Below are positions 26,482 through 34,552 of a stretch of DNA of 64,000 nucleotides, piece by piece. The DNA is taken from positions 62,001 through 126,000 of the forward strand of contig JAACPW010000009.1 of the NCBI GenBank assembly GCA_009995225.1, given 5' to 3'. Positions within the stretch are counted from its first letter, which is position 1, and every line of letters begins with the position of its first letter. The notes beneath the pieces were generated by a model, which saw nothing but the letters and a program-made list of their open reading frames with translations, was not told the DNA's origin and did not search any database. The DNA is from Sphingomonadales bacterium (GTDB taxonomy: Bacteria > Pseudomonadota > Alphaproteobacteria > Sphingomonadales > Sphingomonadaceae). The position numbers and the translations under genes were made by a program.

Positions 26482-26838
26482 GTGGCGCTGGCCGCTCATG
26501 CCGAGCAACTGGCCGAGCATGGCGGGGGCAATGGTATTCGAGACGCCGGTTTGCTCGACAGCGCGATGGCGCGTCCGCAAAACCTTGCGCAATACGGCAC
26601 GCCTGATGTGGCGGCGCTGGCGGCAGCCTACGCCTACGGCATCGCGCGCAACCATCCTTTTGTCGATGGCAACAAACGCACCGCGGCGGTCATCAGCGAA
26701 ACATTCCTGATGTTGAATGGCCACGGATTGTCAGCCAGCGATGCCGAACTGGTGGTGGCGTTCGTTGCCTTGGCGGCGGGTGAATTGTCAGAGGACGACT
26801 TGGCGGACTGGTTTCGCCAGCATCTCGCCCGCGCCTAA
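26482..26838 (+). CDS. doc: Doc-family (Fic fold) toxin; start uncertain
   Basis: 118 residues from GTG at 26482. The Fic/Doc motif HPFVDGNKRTAAV is intact (His near residue 53). Doc kinases phosphorylate EF-Tu and stop translation. The residues WVWISTK, typical of Doc N-termini, are encoded in frame just upstream (26461-26481). No ATG, GTG or TTG precedes them, and the ATG at 26460 is in another frame, so the toxin may be truncated or begin at a rare codon such as ATA (26449). The stop overlaps the stop of the convergent UPF0178 gene. Confidence 0.85.
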   Translation: MALAAHAEQLAEHGGGNGIRDAGLLDSAMARPQNLAQYGTPDVAALAAAYAYGIARNHPFVDGNKRTAAVISETFLMLNGHGLSASDAELVVAFVALAAGELSEDDLADWFRQHLARA

Positions 26839-27305
26839 CCCCGCCCCATCCCCACCAGCACCCGGTCGAGCGCCTGCAGGAACCGCGAGCGATCCGCCTT
26901 GCTGAACGGCGCAGGCCCGCCTCCCACGCCGTCCATGCCTGCGCGCAGGTCGGCCATGATCGCGCGGGTGGCGATCGCGCCGCCGATGCTGGCCGCCGTG
27001 AACGCCTCGCCATTGTGTTTCAGCACCCGCGCGCCCGCTTTCAGGCAGCGGTCGGCCAGCAAGATGTCGCCGGTCACGACCACACAGGTGTTCGGGGGCA
27101 GGGCGGCGGCGGCTTCCGCGATCCAGTCGTCCGCCGCGTCGAAGCTGTCGGACACCACCACACGCTTCACTCGCGGGCTATCGGGAATGCGGAAGGCGGC
27201 GTTGCTGACCACGCGCACGTCGGCGCGGAACCGCTCGGCCACGCGGTAGATTTCGTCCTTCACCGGGCAGGCATCGGCGTCGATCAGGATGGTAAGGGGT
27301 GTCAT
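26835..27305 (-). CDS. UPF0178 (YaiI/YqxD) family protein
   Basis: 156 residues: ILIDADACPVKDEIYRVAER at the N-terminus is diagnostic, followed by CVVVTGDILLADRCL and the basic C-terminus ADRSRFLQALDRVL. The fold is PIN-like and the biochemical role is unknown. The gene is complete, and its last four bases overlap the Doc stop. A diverged copy of its last 30 codons lies about 800 bases further along at 26029-26118. Confidence 0.9.
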   Translation of the reverse strand: MTPLTILIDADACPVKDEIYRVAERFRADVRVVSNAAFRIPDSPRVKRVVVSDSFDAADDWIAEAAAALPPNTCVVVTGDILLADRCLKAGARVLKHNGEAFTAASIGGAIATRAIMADLRAGMDGVGGGPAPFSKADRSRFLQALDRVLVGMGRG

Positions 27306-27692
27306 GATGCGGGCCTAGCCTGATCGGGCGCTTTCCTACACCCCCTCGTGCGCGTCATGGTGCGACCGATGACCCCTGCGCCCGTTCTTTCCTTCGCTGC
27401 CGCTGTCACGGCCAGCCGCTTCGCGAGCCTGCTATGGACGCCGGTTTTTGTGTTCTGGACAGTGTCTCATGTGTCTCCAACACGGCGGCGATTAGGTGAT
27501 CTGGGCAAAGCGTGCTACATGATCCCCGCTGACGTCGAAATTTGCGACGGACTTCGAAATTTGCGCTCCGCCGCTTGGCCTCACGGTCCCCGGCGTTAAC
27601 CAGACGACGACTTCCTTTCATCGGACGATACGACGCACTCCCCGTCTGCACGTTGCGGGCGGTTACGAAAATGTTCTTGAAAGGAACACGTT
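27306..27692. other. Intergenic stretch before the cold-shock gene
   Basis: 387 bases without a convincing gene. It holds two direct copies of TCGAAATTTGCG (27535-27546 and 27554-27565, 19-base period). The last part probably includes a long 5' leader of the cold-shock mRNA, as is usual for csp genes. No tRNA or known RNA motif was recognised. Confidence 0.5.
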
Positions 27693-27902
27693 ATGAGCAA
27701 GACCGGAACCGTAAAGTTCTTCAACACCGACAAGGGCTATGGTTTCATCCAGCCCGACGACGGTTCGTCGGACAGCTTTGTCCACATCACGGCCGTTCAG
27801 GCCGCTGGCATGCACAGCCTCGAGAAGGATCAGCGTTTGAGCTTCGATCTCGAGCGCGGACGCAACGGCAAGGAAAGCGCCGTTAACCTCGCAGCTGCCT
27901 AA
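27693..27902 (+). CDS. Cold-shock domain protein
   Basis: 69 residues forming one OB-fold cold-shock domain. RNP1 is KGYGFIQ and RNP2 is SFVHITAV, with GTVKFFN at the start. It binds single-stranded RNA/DNA as an RNA chaperone. AAAGGAACACGTT precedes the ATG. The following gap (27903-27986) has a GC-rich hairpin (GGGCGC/GCGTCC) without T-run. Confidence 0.95.
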   Translation: MSKTGTVKFFNTDKGYGFIQPDDGSSDSFVHITAVQAAGMHSLEKDQRLSFDLERGRNGKESAVNLAAA

Positions 27903-27986
27903 AGAATACCGGCGGGGCGGGGCGCGTTAAGCGTCCCGCCTGCCACGCAGGTCCCCGCCGACTCCCTCTCATGGCAGGATACACCG

Positions 27987-28199
27987 ATGGCCCAGACCTA
28001 CGAATTCTACTGCGAACGCGCCGATGAAGCCGCAACGCTGGCTGACAAGGCGACGCTCGACAATGTGCGTGATCGCGAACTGCGGTCGGAAAAGACCTGG
28101 CGCGGCCTCGCCGAGCAGGCGCGCAAGACCGCTGAAGAGCGTGTAAAGGCCGATATCGTTCGCGCCGAAAAGCGGGCCAGCGACCAACTGCTGTCCTGA
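27987..28199 (+). CDS. Conserved small protein, 70 aa, unknown function
   Basis: MAQTYEFYCERADEAATLAD at the N-terminus, then a long helical, strongly charged chain with many Arg/Glu/Lys ending RASDQLLS. There is no signal peptide. It looks like one or two alpha-helices, possibly a coiled coil. It lies between the cold-shock and HPF-like genes, so it may be part of a stress set. Codon use is normal. Confidence 0.7.
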   Translation: MAQTYEFYCERADEAATLADKATLDNVRDRELRSEKTWRGLAEQARKTAEERVKADIVRAEKRASDQLLS

Positions 28200-28289
28200 A
28201 CGGTTCGCCGGATTTCGCTGGAACGGCGGGATGCGGCACCCCATATTCTCTTTGGGCAACAGGGCACTGACGCCAAAGGAGAGATATCC

Positions 28290-28643
28290 ATGAGCACCGT
28301 GCAATTTCAGTTCAACACCGACAGTTCGGTGATGGGCACGCAAGACGTCGCCCAACGGATCGAAGCGCAGGTGCGCAAGCGGCTGGATCGCTTCTCTGAA
28401 CGACTGACCCGGATTGAAGTGCACGTCTCGGACGTGAACGGCCGCAAACACGGCGCGGATGACAAGCACTGCACCATCGAAGCGCGCCCGCGCGGCAGTC
28501 GCCCGATTGGTGTGACCGGCAAGGCGGCGGACGTCGATGCAGCGGCCCGGATCGCCGCCAACACCATGGCCGAACGGCTTGAGCGGATATTGGGCAAGGC
28601 GGAGCGGCATCGCCATGATGCCTCGCCCGACAAGCAGATCTGA
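28290..28643 (+). CDS. HPF/RaiA-like ribosome-associated factor (short form)
   Basis: 117 residues of the S30AE fold: FQFNTDSSVMG, a helix KRLDRFSERLTRIEVHVSD, then CTIEARPRGSRPIGVTG and a second helix AARIAANTMAERLERIL. These proteins bind the 30S decoding site and idle ribosomes in stationary phase. It lacks the long C-terminal dimerisation domain. AAAGGAGA precedes the ATG. Divergence from classical HPF means the ribosome role is inferred. Confidence 0.75.
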   Translation: MSTVQFQFNTDSSVMGTQDVAQRIEAQVRKRLDRFSERLTRIEVHVSDVNGRKHGADDKHCTIEARPRGSRPIGVTGKAADVDAAARIAANTMAERLERILGKAERHRHDASPDKQI

Positions 28644-28691
28644 TCCGAGAGATCGGACCTCGCCGGGCTGGGTCAAAGCGGCATTACCGCC

Positions 28692-29927
28692 TTACTTGAG
28701 CCCGGTGATGGCGCACTGCGCCAAAACATCGTCGATCGCCTTGGCCACGCCGAAAAAACCGGCCTTGGCCAGCGGCCATGTGGCACGTTCGAGCTCAGGC
28801 AGGATCGTGACCACCCGCCCCTGCGCCGCCAGTTCGGCCAAGTCCGGCCACAGCCCATCACGCGTCCAGCCGGTCGGCAGATAGGGGACGGCGATCCGGG
28901 TGACACCGGCGTCGGCCAGCAACGGCGCAAGCGGTTCACCGTCACGCCATTCGCGCGCCGGACAGCCAAACGCGGCGGCTGCGTCAGCCATGCCATTGGC
29001 CACGGCGCCCTTTGCAAAGTCATCGGCCAACGCGCCAACCATACCCGGCGAGCGCGCAGCGGGCCGCGCCGCGCCAATGACAAGCGCAGGCGACGCTGGC
29101 AGCGCAAGCGGAACATGGTGCGCCGCCTCGTCATGCAGCAGCAGCGCGAATGGCTCTGCCAGATCCTTGGCAAGGACGGCTCCGGGCAGATCGAGTTTCT
29201 GCCGCCCGTATTCCTTCGCCTCGGACAAGGGCTCTGCATCCTCCGCCAACCCGCGCGCTGCCAATGCACCTTCGGGTCGGCCAGCCGTGTAGCGCGCAAT
29301 GTTGTCGGCCCGTGCCAGATAGCTCTTGCCCTTGGTGTGCAGCCCCGCGACCCAGCGCCACGACAGCGTGTTCGAAGCGGCATCGCCATCCATCAAGTGC
29401 CGCAAAAAGAAGTCCGCGCCCAGACGCCAGTCGAGTTTCAGGGTGAAGATCCAGATGCTCGCAAACCACATGCGGGCATGGTTGTGGAGATAGCCCGTAT
29501 CCTGCAATTCACGCGCCCAGACATCAAAGGCTTCGATTCCGGTGCGGCCCTCGGTCGCCTCGGCGTAGGCCTTTTGCAGACCGGCGTTGCGTTCAAGCGC
29601 CGCAAGTGCGTCGTCGCGTCCTGCCTTGTAATCGTCCCAGACCGCGGGGCGCTGTTCCAGATAGCCCTTGAAATAAATCCGCCAGAACACTTCGGCGATA
29701 AACTTTTCGGCGGCACGCGGGCTGTGCTGGCCGAGCACCGCTTCGAGCACGTCACGCTCGGTCAGCACCCCGGCATGAAGCCACGGCGAAAGTTCGCTGA
29801 CATTGGCGCGCCCGGCCGGCGCCGGGCCGTCATCGGCATTGCGGGTTTCGGCATAGCGGCGGCCAGCGGCGGGAAGAAATTGCGCGAGGCGATCAAGCGC
29901 CGCGGCGCGCGTGGTTTTTACGTTCAT
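28692..29927 (-). CDS. Photolyase/cryptochrome-like flavoprotein with FAD domain first
   Basis: 411 residues. The FAD-binding helical domain of photolyases lies at about 40-235 instead of the C-terminus: VFWRIYFKGYLE, EGRTGIEAFDVWARELQDTG, LHNHARMWFASIWIF, DWRLGADFFLRHLMDGD. The last 160 residues look like an alpha/beta domain (LAPLLADAGVTRIAVPYLPTG, GRVVTILPELERATWP, KAGFFGVAKAID) and resemble the normally N-terminal antenna-type domain. DNA repair or light sensing is likely but unproven. No upstream Rossmann gene exists. Confidence 0.8.
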   Translation of the reverse strand: MNVKTTRAAALDRLAQFLPAAGRRYAETRNADDGPAPAGRANVSELSPWLHAGVLTERDVLEAVLGQHSPRAAEKFIAEVFWRIYFKGYLEQRPAVWDDYKAGRDDALAALERNAGLQKAYAEATEGRTGIEAFDVWARELQDTGYLHNHARMWFASIWIFTLKLDWRLGADFFLRHLMDGDAASNTLSWRWVAGLHTKGKSYLARADNIARYTAGRPEGALAARGLAEDAEPLSEAKEYGRQKLDLPGAVLAKDLAEPFALLLHDEAAHHVPLALPASPALVIGAARPAARSPGMVGALADDFAKGAVANGMADAAAAFGCPAREWRDGEPLAPLLADAGVTRIAVPYLPTGWTRDGLWPDLAELAAQGRVVTILPELERATWPLAKAGFFGVAKAIDDVLAQCAITGLK

Positions 29928-30061
29928 AAAAAGGCGAACCCGCTGAACTGGTCTTGGTTCCGGACGAATGGAGGCAGAACGGCATTACAGCCGGAACATC
30001 CAACTCGCTAATCCATTCGTTTCTGTATGAGTGCGCGCCGCCTTGGCGAAACGCACGCTCG

Positions 30062-30085
30062 CCCCGGATCTATACGTATCCGGGG
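30062..30085. repeat. Inverted repeat upstream of the fasciclin gene
   Basis: Perfect 8-base arms CCCCGGAT / ATCCGGGG separated by CTATACGT, about 37 bases before the start codon. It may be an operator or leader hairpin. Confidence 0.5.
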
Positions 30086-30122
30086 AATCCCTGGCCTTCG
30101 GGCCTCTATCAAGGAATACCCT

Positions 30123-30695
30123 ATGAAGATCATCAATGTCATGCTCGCTTCGGTTGCTGCGGTCGCTCTGGTGGCTTGCGCCAGCGAAACCCCGGCTGAA
30201 GACGCCACCACCGCTGACACCACTGCCGTTGCCGACGATGCCACCGCTGCTGGCACGCTTGTCGAAGTGGCGCAGGGCAACCCTGATTTCTCGACACTGG
30301 TGACCGCCGTGACGGCCGCCGAACTGGGCGAAACGCTTTCGGGCGCCGGTCCGTTCACCGTGTTCGCCCCGACCAACGCTGCTTTTGAAAAGCTGCCTGC
30401 CGGCACCGTGGAAGAACTGACCACCAACGACAAGGATACGCTCAAGTCGATCCTGACCTATCACGTGGTCGAAGGTTCGGTTGATGCCGCAACGCTGACC
30501 ACCGCGATCACCGAAGCAGGCGAAGCCGGTTATGTCGTCAAGACCGTCAACGGCGGCGATCTGACAGCGACGATCGTCGACGGCGGCGTGGTGCTGACCG
30601 ATGCGGCTGGCAACACCTCGAAGGTCACTGCGACCGATGTGGCAGCGTCCAACGGGATGATCCACGTGATCGACACCGTTTTGATGCCGATGTAA
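30123..30695 (+). CDS. Fasciclin (FAS1) domain lipoprotein
   Basis: 190 residues: lipoprotein signal with lipobox LVAC (Cys near residue 19), a Thr/Ala/Asp-rich linker, then one FAS1 domain with FSTLVTAVTAAELGETL, GPFTVFAPTNAAFEKLP and the closing NGMIHVIDTVLMP. FAS1 domains act in adhesion or surface interactions. The start at 30123 (MKIINVML) gives the lipoprotein signal. A strong terminator follows. Confidence 0.93.
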   Translation: MKIINVMLASVAAVALVACASETPAEDATTADTTAVADDATAAGTLVEVAQGNPDFSTLVTAVTAAELGETLSGAGPFTVFAPTNAAFEKLPAGTVEELTTNDKDTLKSILTYHVVEGSVDAATLTTAITEAGEAGYVVKTVNGGDLTATIVDGGVVLTDAAGNTSKVTATDVAASNGMIHVIDTVLMPM

Positions 30696-30724
30696 GCATC
30701 TGGCTTCTTACGAACCCTGAACAG

Positions 30725-30757
30725 GGGCGGGCGCCGCGAAAGCGGGGCCCGCCCTTT
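30725..30757 (+). terminator. Rho-independent terminator after the fasciclin gene
   Basis: Stem GGGCGGGC / GCCCGCCC with an inner stem-loop, followed by TTT; the layout resembles the dps terminator. Confidence 0.85.
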
Positions 30758-30822
30758 GCTATTGTGCGCCTTTGCCATCGCCCCCAACGGCCTTTAAGCT
30801 GCGCAGACAAAGGAGCCGTGCC

Positions 30823-31263
30823 ATGCCAATCAACAAGCGCCATACCGCCCTGTCCCTGCTGTTCGTCGCCGGCTTGACGGCGGCATGCAATCCGGCCGCC
30901 GATGGGATCGACCCGCAGGGCAAGACGTTCGATGATGTCGCAGCGGACGAGGTTGTCACGCTTTCCGGGACCGAGCCGTTCTGGAATCTTGTTATCGAAG
31001 ACGCGCAAGGCGTCTGGACCACGCCCGAAACCCCGTCCGCCACACCATTTGCGGTCACGCGGTTTGCCGGCAACAACGGGCTGGGTTTTTCCGGCGCACT
31101 TGAAGGCCAGGATTTTACCGCCACCCTCACGCCCGGCGAGTGCAGCGACGGGATGAGCGACCGGCGGTTCCCCTACGTCGCCACGATCGCTTTGGGTGAT
31201 AAGACATTGGAAGGCTGCGGCTATACCAGTCGCCAACCCTTTACCGGGCCGGACGCGCCGTAA
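30823..31263 (+). CDS. COG3650-type small lipoprotein
   Basis: 146 residues with lipobox LTAAC (Cys near 25). GTEPFWNLVIEDAQ and the later GECSDGMSDRRFPYVA are characteristic of the COG3650 group of outer-membrane-linked lipoproteins, in which a conserved Cys near CSDGMSD pairs with a later one (EGCGY). AAAGGAG precedes the ATG at 30823. The function in the family is unknown; it is often found near lysozyme-inhibitor-like proteins. It is convergent with the S41 protease gene. Confidence 0.82.
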   Translation: MPINKRHTALSLLFVAGLTAACNPAADGIDPQGKTFDDVAADEVVTLSGTEPFWNLVIEDAQGVWTTPETPSATPFAVTRFAGNNGLGFSGALEGQDFTATLTPGECSDGMSDRRFPYVATIALGDKTLEGCGYTSRQPFTGPDAP

Positions 31264-31290
31264 CGCGGTGCAGGTGCCCTCCAAACATCC

Positions 31291-32787
31291 TTAGAAAAGG
31301 CCGGGAATATCCTGCTGCGCACGGTTTGGCTGAGCCGGTTGCAGCATCTTGCGTGCGGGCGCCTGTATCGCCGCATCTGCGCCCTGAGCGGAATCGGCTC
31401 TGGTTCCCGCGGCCGTAGCTGAAGCGCCAAACGCGGTGCACGAGCGCCCGGCTAGGAAATCGAGCGCCACCGCGGTCGACGCTTCACGCGGGTCGCCAAA
31501 GGGACGGGTGATGTCATCGCCAGCGCGGCAGGTGTTGGGCACGAACGGCCCCAGTCCGAAGAAATAATCGCCTCGCCCGTCCGCGTTCAGCGTCTGGAAC
31601 GTCACCGCGCGGACCCGCAGATCGCACGCGGCCAGATCGAAGGCGAACTGCCCGACAGGCTTGCCGGATGTATCCGCCCCGATCAGCGCGATATTGTTGC
31701 CGAGGTAAGGCAGCATCGCATTGATTACCAGCTCGCTGGCCGAAGCGCTGGCTTCGGTAGTGATGAACGCGATGCGGGTGGGGGCGATGGCGTTGGGTTC
31801 GGCGCGGAAATTGCGCTGCGTATTCTCCGCCGCGCGCGACGCGCGCAGCACGGTCCGGCTGAACACCTGGCCAACGCGGCCCTGCCCCATCAGATCGCCC
31901 ATCGTCTCGGCCACGGACACAAGCCCGCCGCCATTGTAACGTACATCGATGATCAGATCGGTCACGCCTTGCGCGCTGAACTGCCCATAGGCCTCCCGCA
32001 ACTGCGCGGCCGCGTCCGCAACGATGAAGGTGCGCAGGTTCAGATAGCCGATCCGCCGTCCGCCGTCATTGAGGATCAATGTCCCGTACCGGTTGGAAAT
32101 CGGATCAAGCGAGAAGTCGCTCTTGACGATATTGCTCTCAAACGTCGCTCCGCCCGGCTGCACAAATCGCAGCACGCGCGCAACACCGGCGTCCGCTGGC
32201 CCAAGCGCGTTGATGACCGCCTGCGGTCCGCCACTTGCGATCAGGCTCGACACGGTTTGCAGATTGGCGCCGGTGGTGCCGATCGCCGTGATCTCGCTCC
32301 CGCGGTCGAGGCCTGCGGCCAAGCCTGATGCGCCCTCATAAGCCTCGGCCACGAACAAGCGCCCCGCAGCATTGTCGAACGAAAGGCGGATGCCGAACCC
32401 GGCGCTGGACCCTGAATTGACCAGCGCATTTTCTTCGGCAATCGAAGTGGCGAACGTGAAGCCCTGATCGCGGCCCTGCGCGCGGGCGGGGGCGACGCGG
32501 GCATCCAGAAAGGTCTGGACCGAATTGAAGCTGGCTGGATTGGCAGAGGCGAGAAGATCGGGAAACAGATACCAATCGTTCAGCACGGTGTCCGCAAAGT
32601 CCTGCTGCGCGCGAAGCGAACACCCGGTCGCAGGCGGCGTGGGCGTGGGCGTCGGTGCGGGTGTGCCGCCGCCACCGGTCGCCGGAGCAACGGACGAAGA
32701 GCCGCCGCCACCACAGGCCACCAGGCTGACAGACACGAGAAGGCTAAGAGCGGTGCGACCAAGGATCATGAATCTGTGCAACTCCAT
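31291..32787 (-). CDS. S41-family serine protease lipoprotein
   Basis: About 498 residues. The lipoprotein signal ends LVACGGGG, then comes a Pro/Thr linker (PAPTPTPTPP), a PDZ-like part (SAGFGIRLSFDN, GLDRGSEITAIG) and the S41 catalytic core with IDVRYNGGG, the nucleophile Ser in TEASASASELV and Lys in TSGKPVG. It resembles C-terminal processing peptidases. The start is ambiguous between 32787 and 32769; the frame running up to 32991 is not credible. It may clean up or process periplasmic proteins. Confidence 0.87.
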   Translation of the reverse strand: MELHRFMILGRTALSLLVSVSLVACGGGGSSSVAPATGGGGTPAPTPTPTPPATGCSLRAQQDFADTVLNDWYLFPDLLASANPASFNSVQTFLDARVAPARAQGRDQGFTFATSIAEENALVNSGSSAGFGIRLSFDNAAGRLFVAEAYEGASGLAAGLDRGSEITAIGTTGANLQTVSSLIASGGPQAVINALGPADAGVARVLRFVQPGGATFESNIVKSDFSLDPISNRYGTLILNDGGRRIGYLNLRTFIVADAAAQLREAYGQFSAQGVTDLIIDVRYNGGGLVSVAETMGDLMGQGRVGQVFSRTVLRASRAAENTQRNFRAEPNAIAPTRIAFITTEASASASELVINAMLPYLGNNIALIGADTSGKPVGQFAFDLAACDLRVRAVTFQTLNADGRGDYFFGLGPFVPNTCRAGDDITRPFGDPREASTAVALDFLAGRSCTAFGASATAAGTRADSAQGADAAIQAPARKMLQPAQPNRAQQDIPGLF

Positions 32788-33014
32788 GGGGGGGGGATGG
32801 CGTGGCTGAAAGGTTGAAGGCCAGTGCGCTGGGATGCAATGGGGCAGGGCCGAGGGCAAGAACGGGACTGCGAAAAAGGTCAAAAACCGCCAAAAGCGTG
32901 ACCTTTTTGCCTGCATTTGCAGGGTTTTCCTCAAAAAGTGGCGAAAACTGGCCCGCCAAGTCTCGTATCGCGCATCCGAACGGACTAGCACAAAGCCAAG
33001 GAACCGACAGAATC

Positions 33015-33605
33015 ATGACCGAATTTCCCGCCTGGCTTGCACCCCATGTGCCCGCACCTGCCCAACACCCCGGCCTCGCGATTGCGAAACTGGGTTCGGC
33101 GCAGACCTTTGCGCGCGGTGGCTTTGCGCTGACCAGCCCTGCCTTCAACCGCGGCGACGCGCTCGACCCCAGCTTTACCGCGACCGAGGAAGACGCCGTC
33201 GCCCCGCCGCTGGAATGGAGCGCGCCGCCCCCCGGATCGCAGGAACTGGTTCTGGTGGTGGAGGATGCCGCATCCACCGGCGCGGAACCGGCGTGCCATT
33301 GGCTCGTCTGGGGTCTCGCCGGACAGCGCGGCAAGCTGCTGGAAGGCGAAGTGCCGCCGCGCACTGGCAAGAACGCGGTCGGCAATTCCGAATGGCTGCT
33401 GCCCGACCCACCCGAGGGTGAAACGCGCCACTACCTGTTTCAATTGTTCGCGACCGATCTGCCGCTGGTGCTGATGCCCGGCGCGGGGCGGGCGGAACTG
33501 CTCGCATCGTTGCAAGGGACCGTTACGGCCTGCGCAGTGCTTCATGCCACCTTCACCGGCGGCGGAGACGATGATGCGGGTTGGGAAGATGATGATCTCG
33601 ACTAA
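33015..33605 (+). CDS. YbhB/YbcL-type PEBP family protein
   Basis: 196 residues. The PEBP ligand pocket is visible: FALTSPAFNRGDALDPSFT, APPLEWSAPPPGSQELVLVVED, CHWLVWGLAG and HYLFQLFATD, with an acidic tail GGGDDDAGWEDDD. These proteins resemble Raf-kinase-inhibitor proteins and bind anionic head groups; the bacterial role is unclear. The start at 33015 removes a 71-residue basic extension. It is divergent from the S41 gene and followed 24 bases later by the SWIB gene. Confidence 0.88.
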   Translation: MTEFPAWLAPHVPAPAQHPGLAIAKLGSAQTFARGGFALTSPAFNRGDALDPSFTATEEDAVAPPLEWSAPPPGSQELVLVVEDAASTGAEPACHWLVWGLAGQRGKLLEGEVPPRTGKNAVGNSEWLLPDPPEGETRHYLFQLFATDLPLVLMPGAGRAELLASLQGTVTACAVLHATFTGGGDDDAGWEDDDLD

Positions 33606-33629
33606 ACTGCCACTTACATAAGGGAGTAG

Positions 33630-33884
33630 ATGATGGCTGGCTCGACCAATGCACTTCAAAAGCCTGTGCAACTTTCCGAGGATCTTGAAGCGGTGATCGG
33701 CAAGGGTCCGATGACCCGCGCTCAGGTGACTTCGAAGGTGTGGGAATACATCAAGGGGAATGACCTTCAGGACGCCAAGGACAAGCGTCAGATCAATCCC
33801 GATGCCAAGCTGGGCGCGGTGATCGGCAAGGACCAGATCTCGATGTTCAAGATGACGGCTGCGGTGTCCAAGCACCTCACCTAA
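33630..33884 (+). CDS. SWIB/MDM2-domain protein
   Basis: 84 residues forming a lone SWIB domain: PVQLSEDLEAVIGKGPMTRAQ, VWEYIKGNDLQDAKDKRQI, NPDAKLGAVIG, each seen in order. In Chlamydia and many alphaproteobacteria small SWIB proteins are thought to act on DNA topology; in eukaryotes the domain sits in chromatin remodellers. AAGGGAG precedes ATGATG; the second ATG at 33633 is equally possible. Confidence 0.93.
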   Translation: MMAGSTNALQKPVQLSEDLEAVIGKGPMTRAQVTSKVWEYIKGNDLQDAKDKRQINPDAKLGAVIGKDQISMFKMTAAVSKHLT

Positions 33885-33923
33885 GTCCCTTCGGGGGTGC
33901 CGCTGCGGCGCCCTGTCCAAGCT

Positions 33924-34157
33924 TCAGCGGCGCGCGATCCGATAGGGTCCGCGCCGCTTTTGCATGGGCGCGCCCTTCCATGACAGGGCGATGGTGCCGT
34001 CTTCGGTCAGCGTATCGACGGCGGCGTGGACAGCGTCCATGTGCGCGCGCCAATCCCCCTCCGGCCCCGCCAGACGCCGTGCGGCTTCGCTCGGGCACAG
34101 GGTAGCGTCTGCGGCGCGTTCTGCCAGCAGGGCAAGGATCGCCTGTTGCGGTGTCAT
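33924..34157 (-). CDS. DUF3253-domain protein
   Basis: 77 residues, winged-helix-like: TPQQAILALLAERAADATLC, SEAARRLAG, DGTIALSWKGAP, RGPYRIARR. DUF3253 proteins are small and uncharacterised, and some lie beside cryptochromes or oxidoreductases. The ATG overlaps the DoxX stop (ATGA). It is last of the three-gene minus-strand operon cupin-DoxX-DUF3253. DNA binding is possible from the fold but unproven. Confidence 0.8.
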   Translation of the reverse strand: MTPQQAILALLAERAADATLCPSEAARRLAGPEGDWRAHMDAVHAAVDTLTEDGTIALSWKGAPMQKRRGPYRIARR

Positions 34158-34552
34158 GCCGCCTTGCGGCGCAGCGGCAGACAATCGCCCACCCACAGCG
34201 CCAGCCAGATGATGACAGGCTGCGCGAACATCCGCGGGATGTGATAGCCAAGTCCCAGTCCGCCTTGGGTGCGGGCAAGGTCGATGATCATGTGATTGAC
34301 GTTGGCGGGCCAGACACACAGCGCATACAGCGCCAGCCCCCATCCGGCCATCTGCCGCAGCGGTTTCGAAAAGGGTTGCACCAGCCCGATCGCGCCGAGC
34401 AGCTCTGCCACACCGGTCCCCAGCACCACCGCTTCGGCCGCAGGCACCCATGCGGGCATGATGGTCAGAAAAGGCTCGGGCCGGATGAGGTGGATCACTC
34501 CGGCAACCGCATAAAACACCGCCAGCACCCAGCGCAGGACGACGCGGATCAT
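34154..34552 (-). CDS. DoxX-family membrane protein
   Basis: 132 residues, four membrane segments. MIRVVLRWVLAVFYAVAGV at the start, then FLTIMPAWVP, VLGTGVAELLGAIGLV and HMIIDLARTQGG. DoxX-like proteins are small quinone-linked or redox membrane proteins with poorly known roles. The start at 34552 overlaps the cupin stop by 4 bases. A hydrophobic frame from 34675 would be an unlikely extension. Confidence 0.85.
   Translation of the reverse strand: MIRVVLRWVLAVFYAVAGVIHLIRPEPFLTIMPAWVPAAEAVVLGTGVAELLGAIGLVQPFSKPLRQMAGWGLALYALCVWPANVNHMIIDLARTQGGLGLGYHIPRMFAQPVIIWLALWVGDCLPLRRKAA

Noticed and set aside
26029..26838. Integrated mobile element with attachment sites
   Set aside because: Although the cassette is flanked by similar sequence, no integrase, recombinase or short target duplication is present, so only a relic and cassette are recorded.
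29993..30021. GGAAC and CGTT elements resembling an EcfG general-stress promoter before the fasciclin gene
   Set aside because: The spacing is 20 bases; EcfG promoters need about 16-17.
32802..33014. 71-residue N-terminal extension of the PEBP gene
   Set aside because: Basic and low-complexity, overlaps the promoter region of the divergent S41 gene; the ATG at 33015 gives the family N-terminus.
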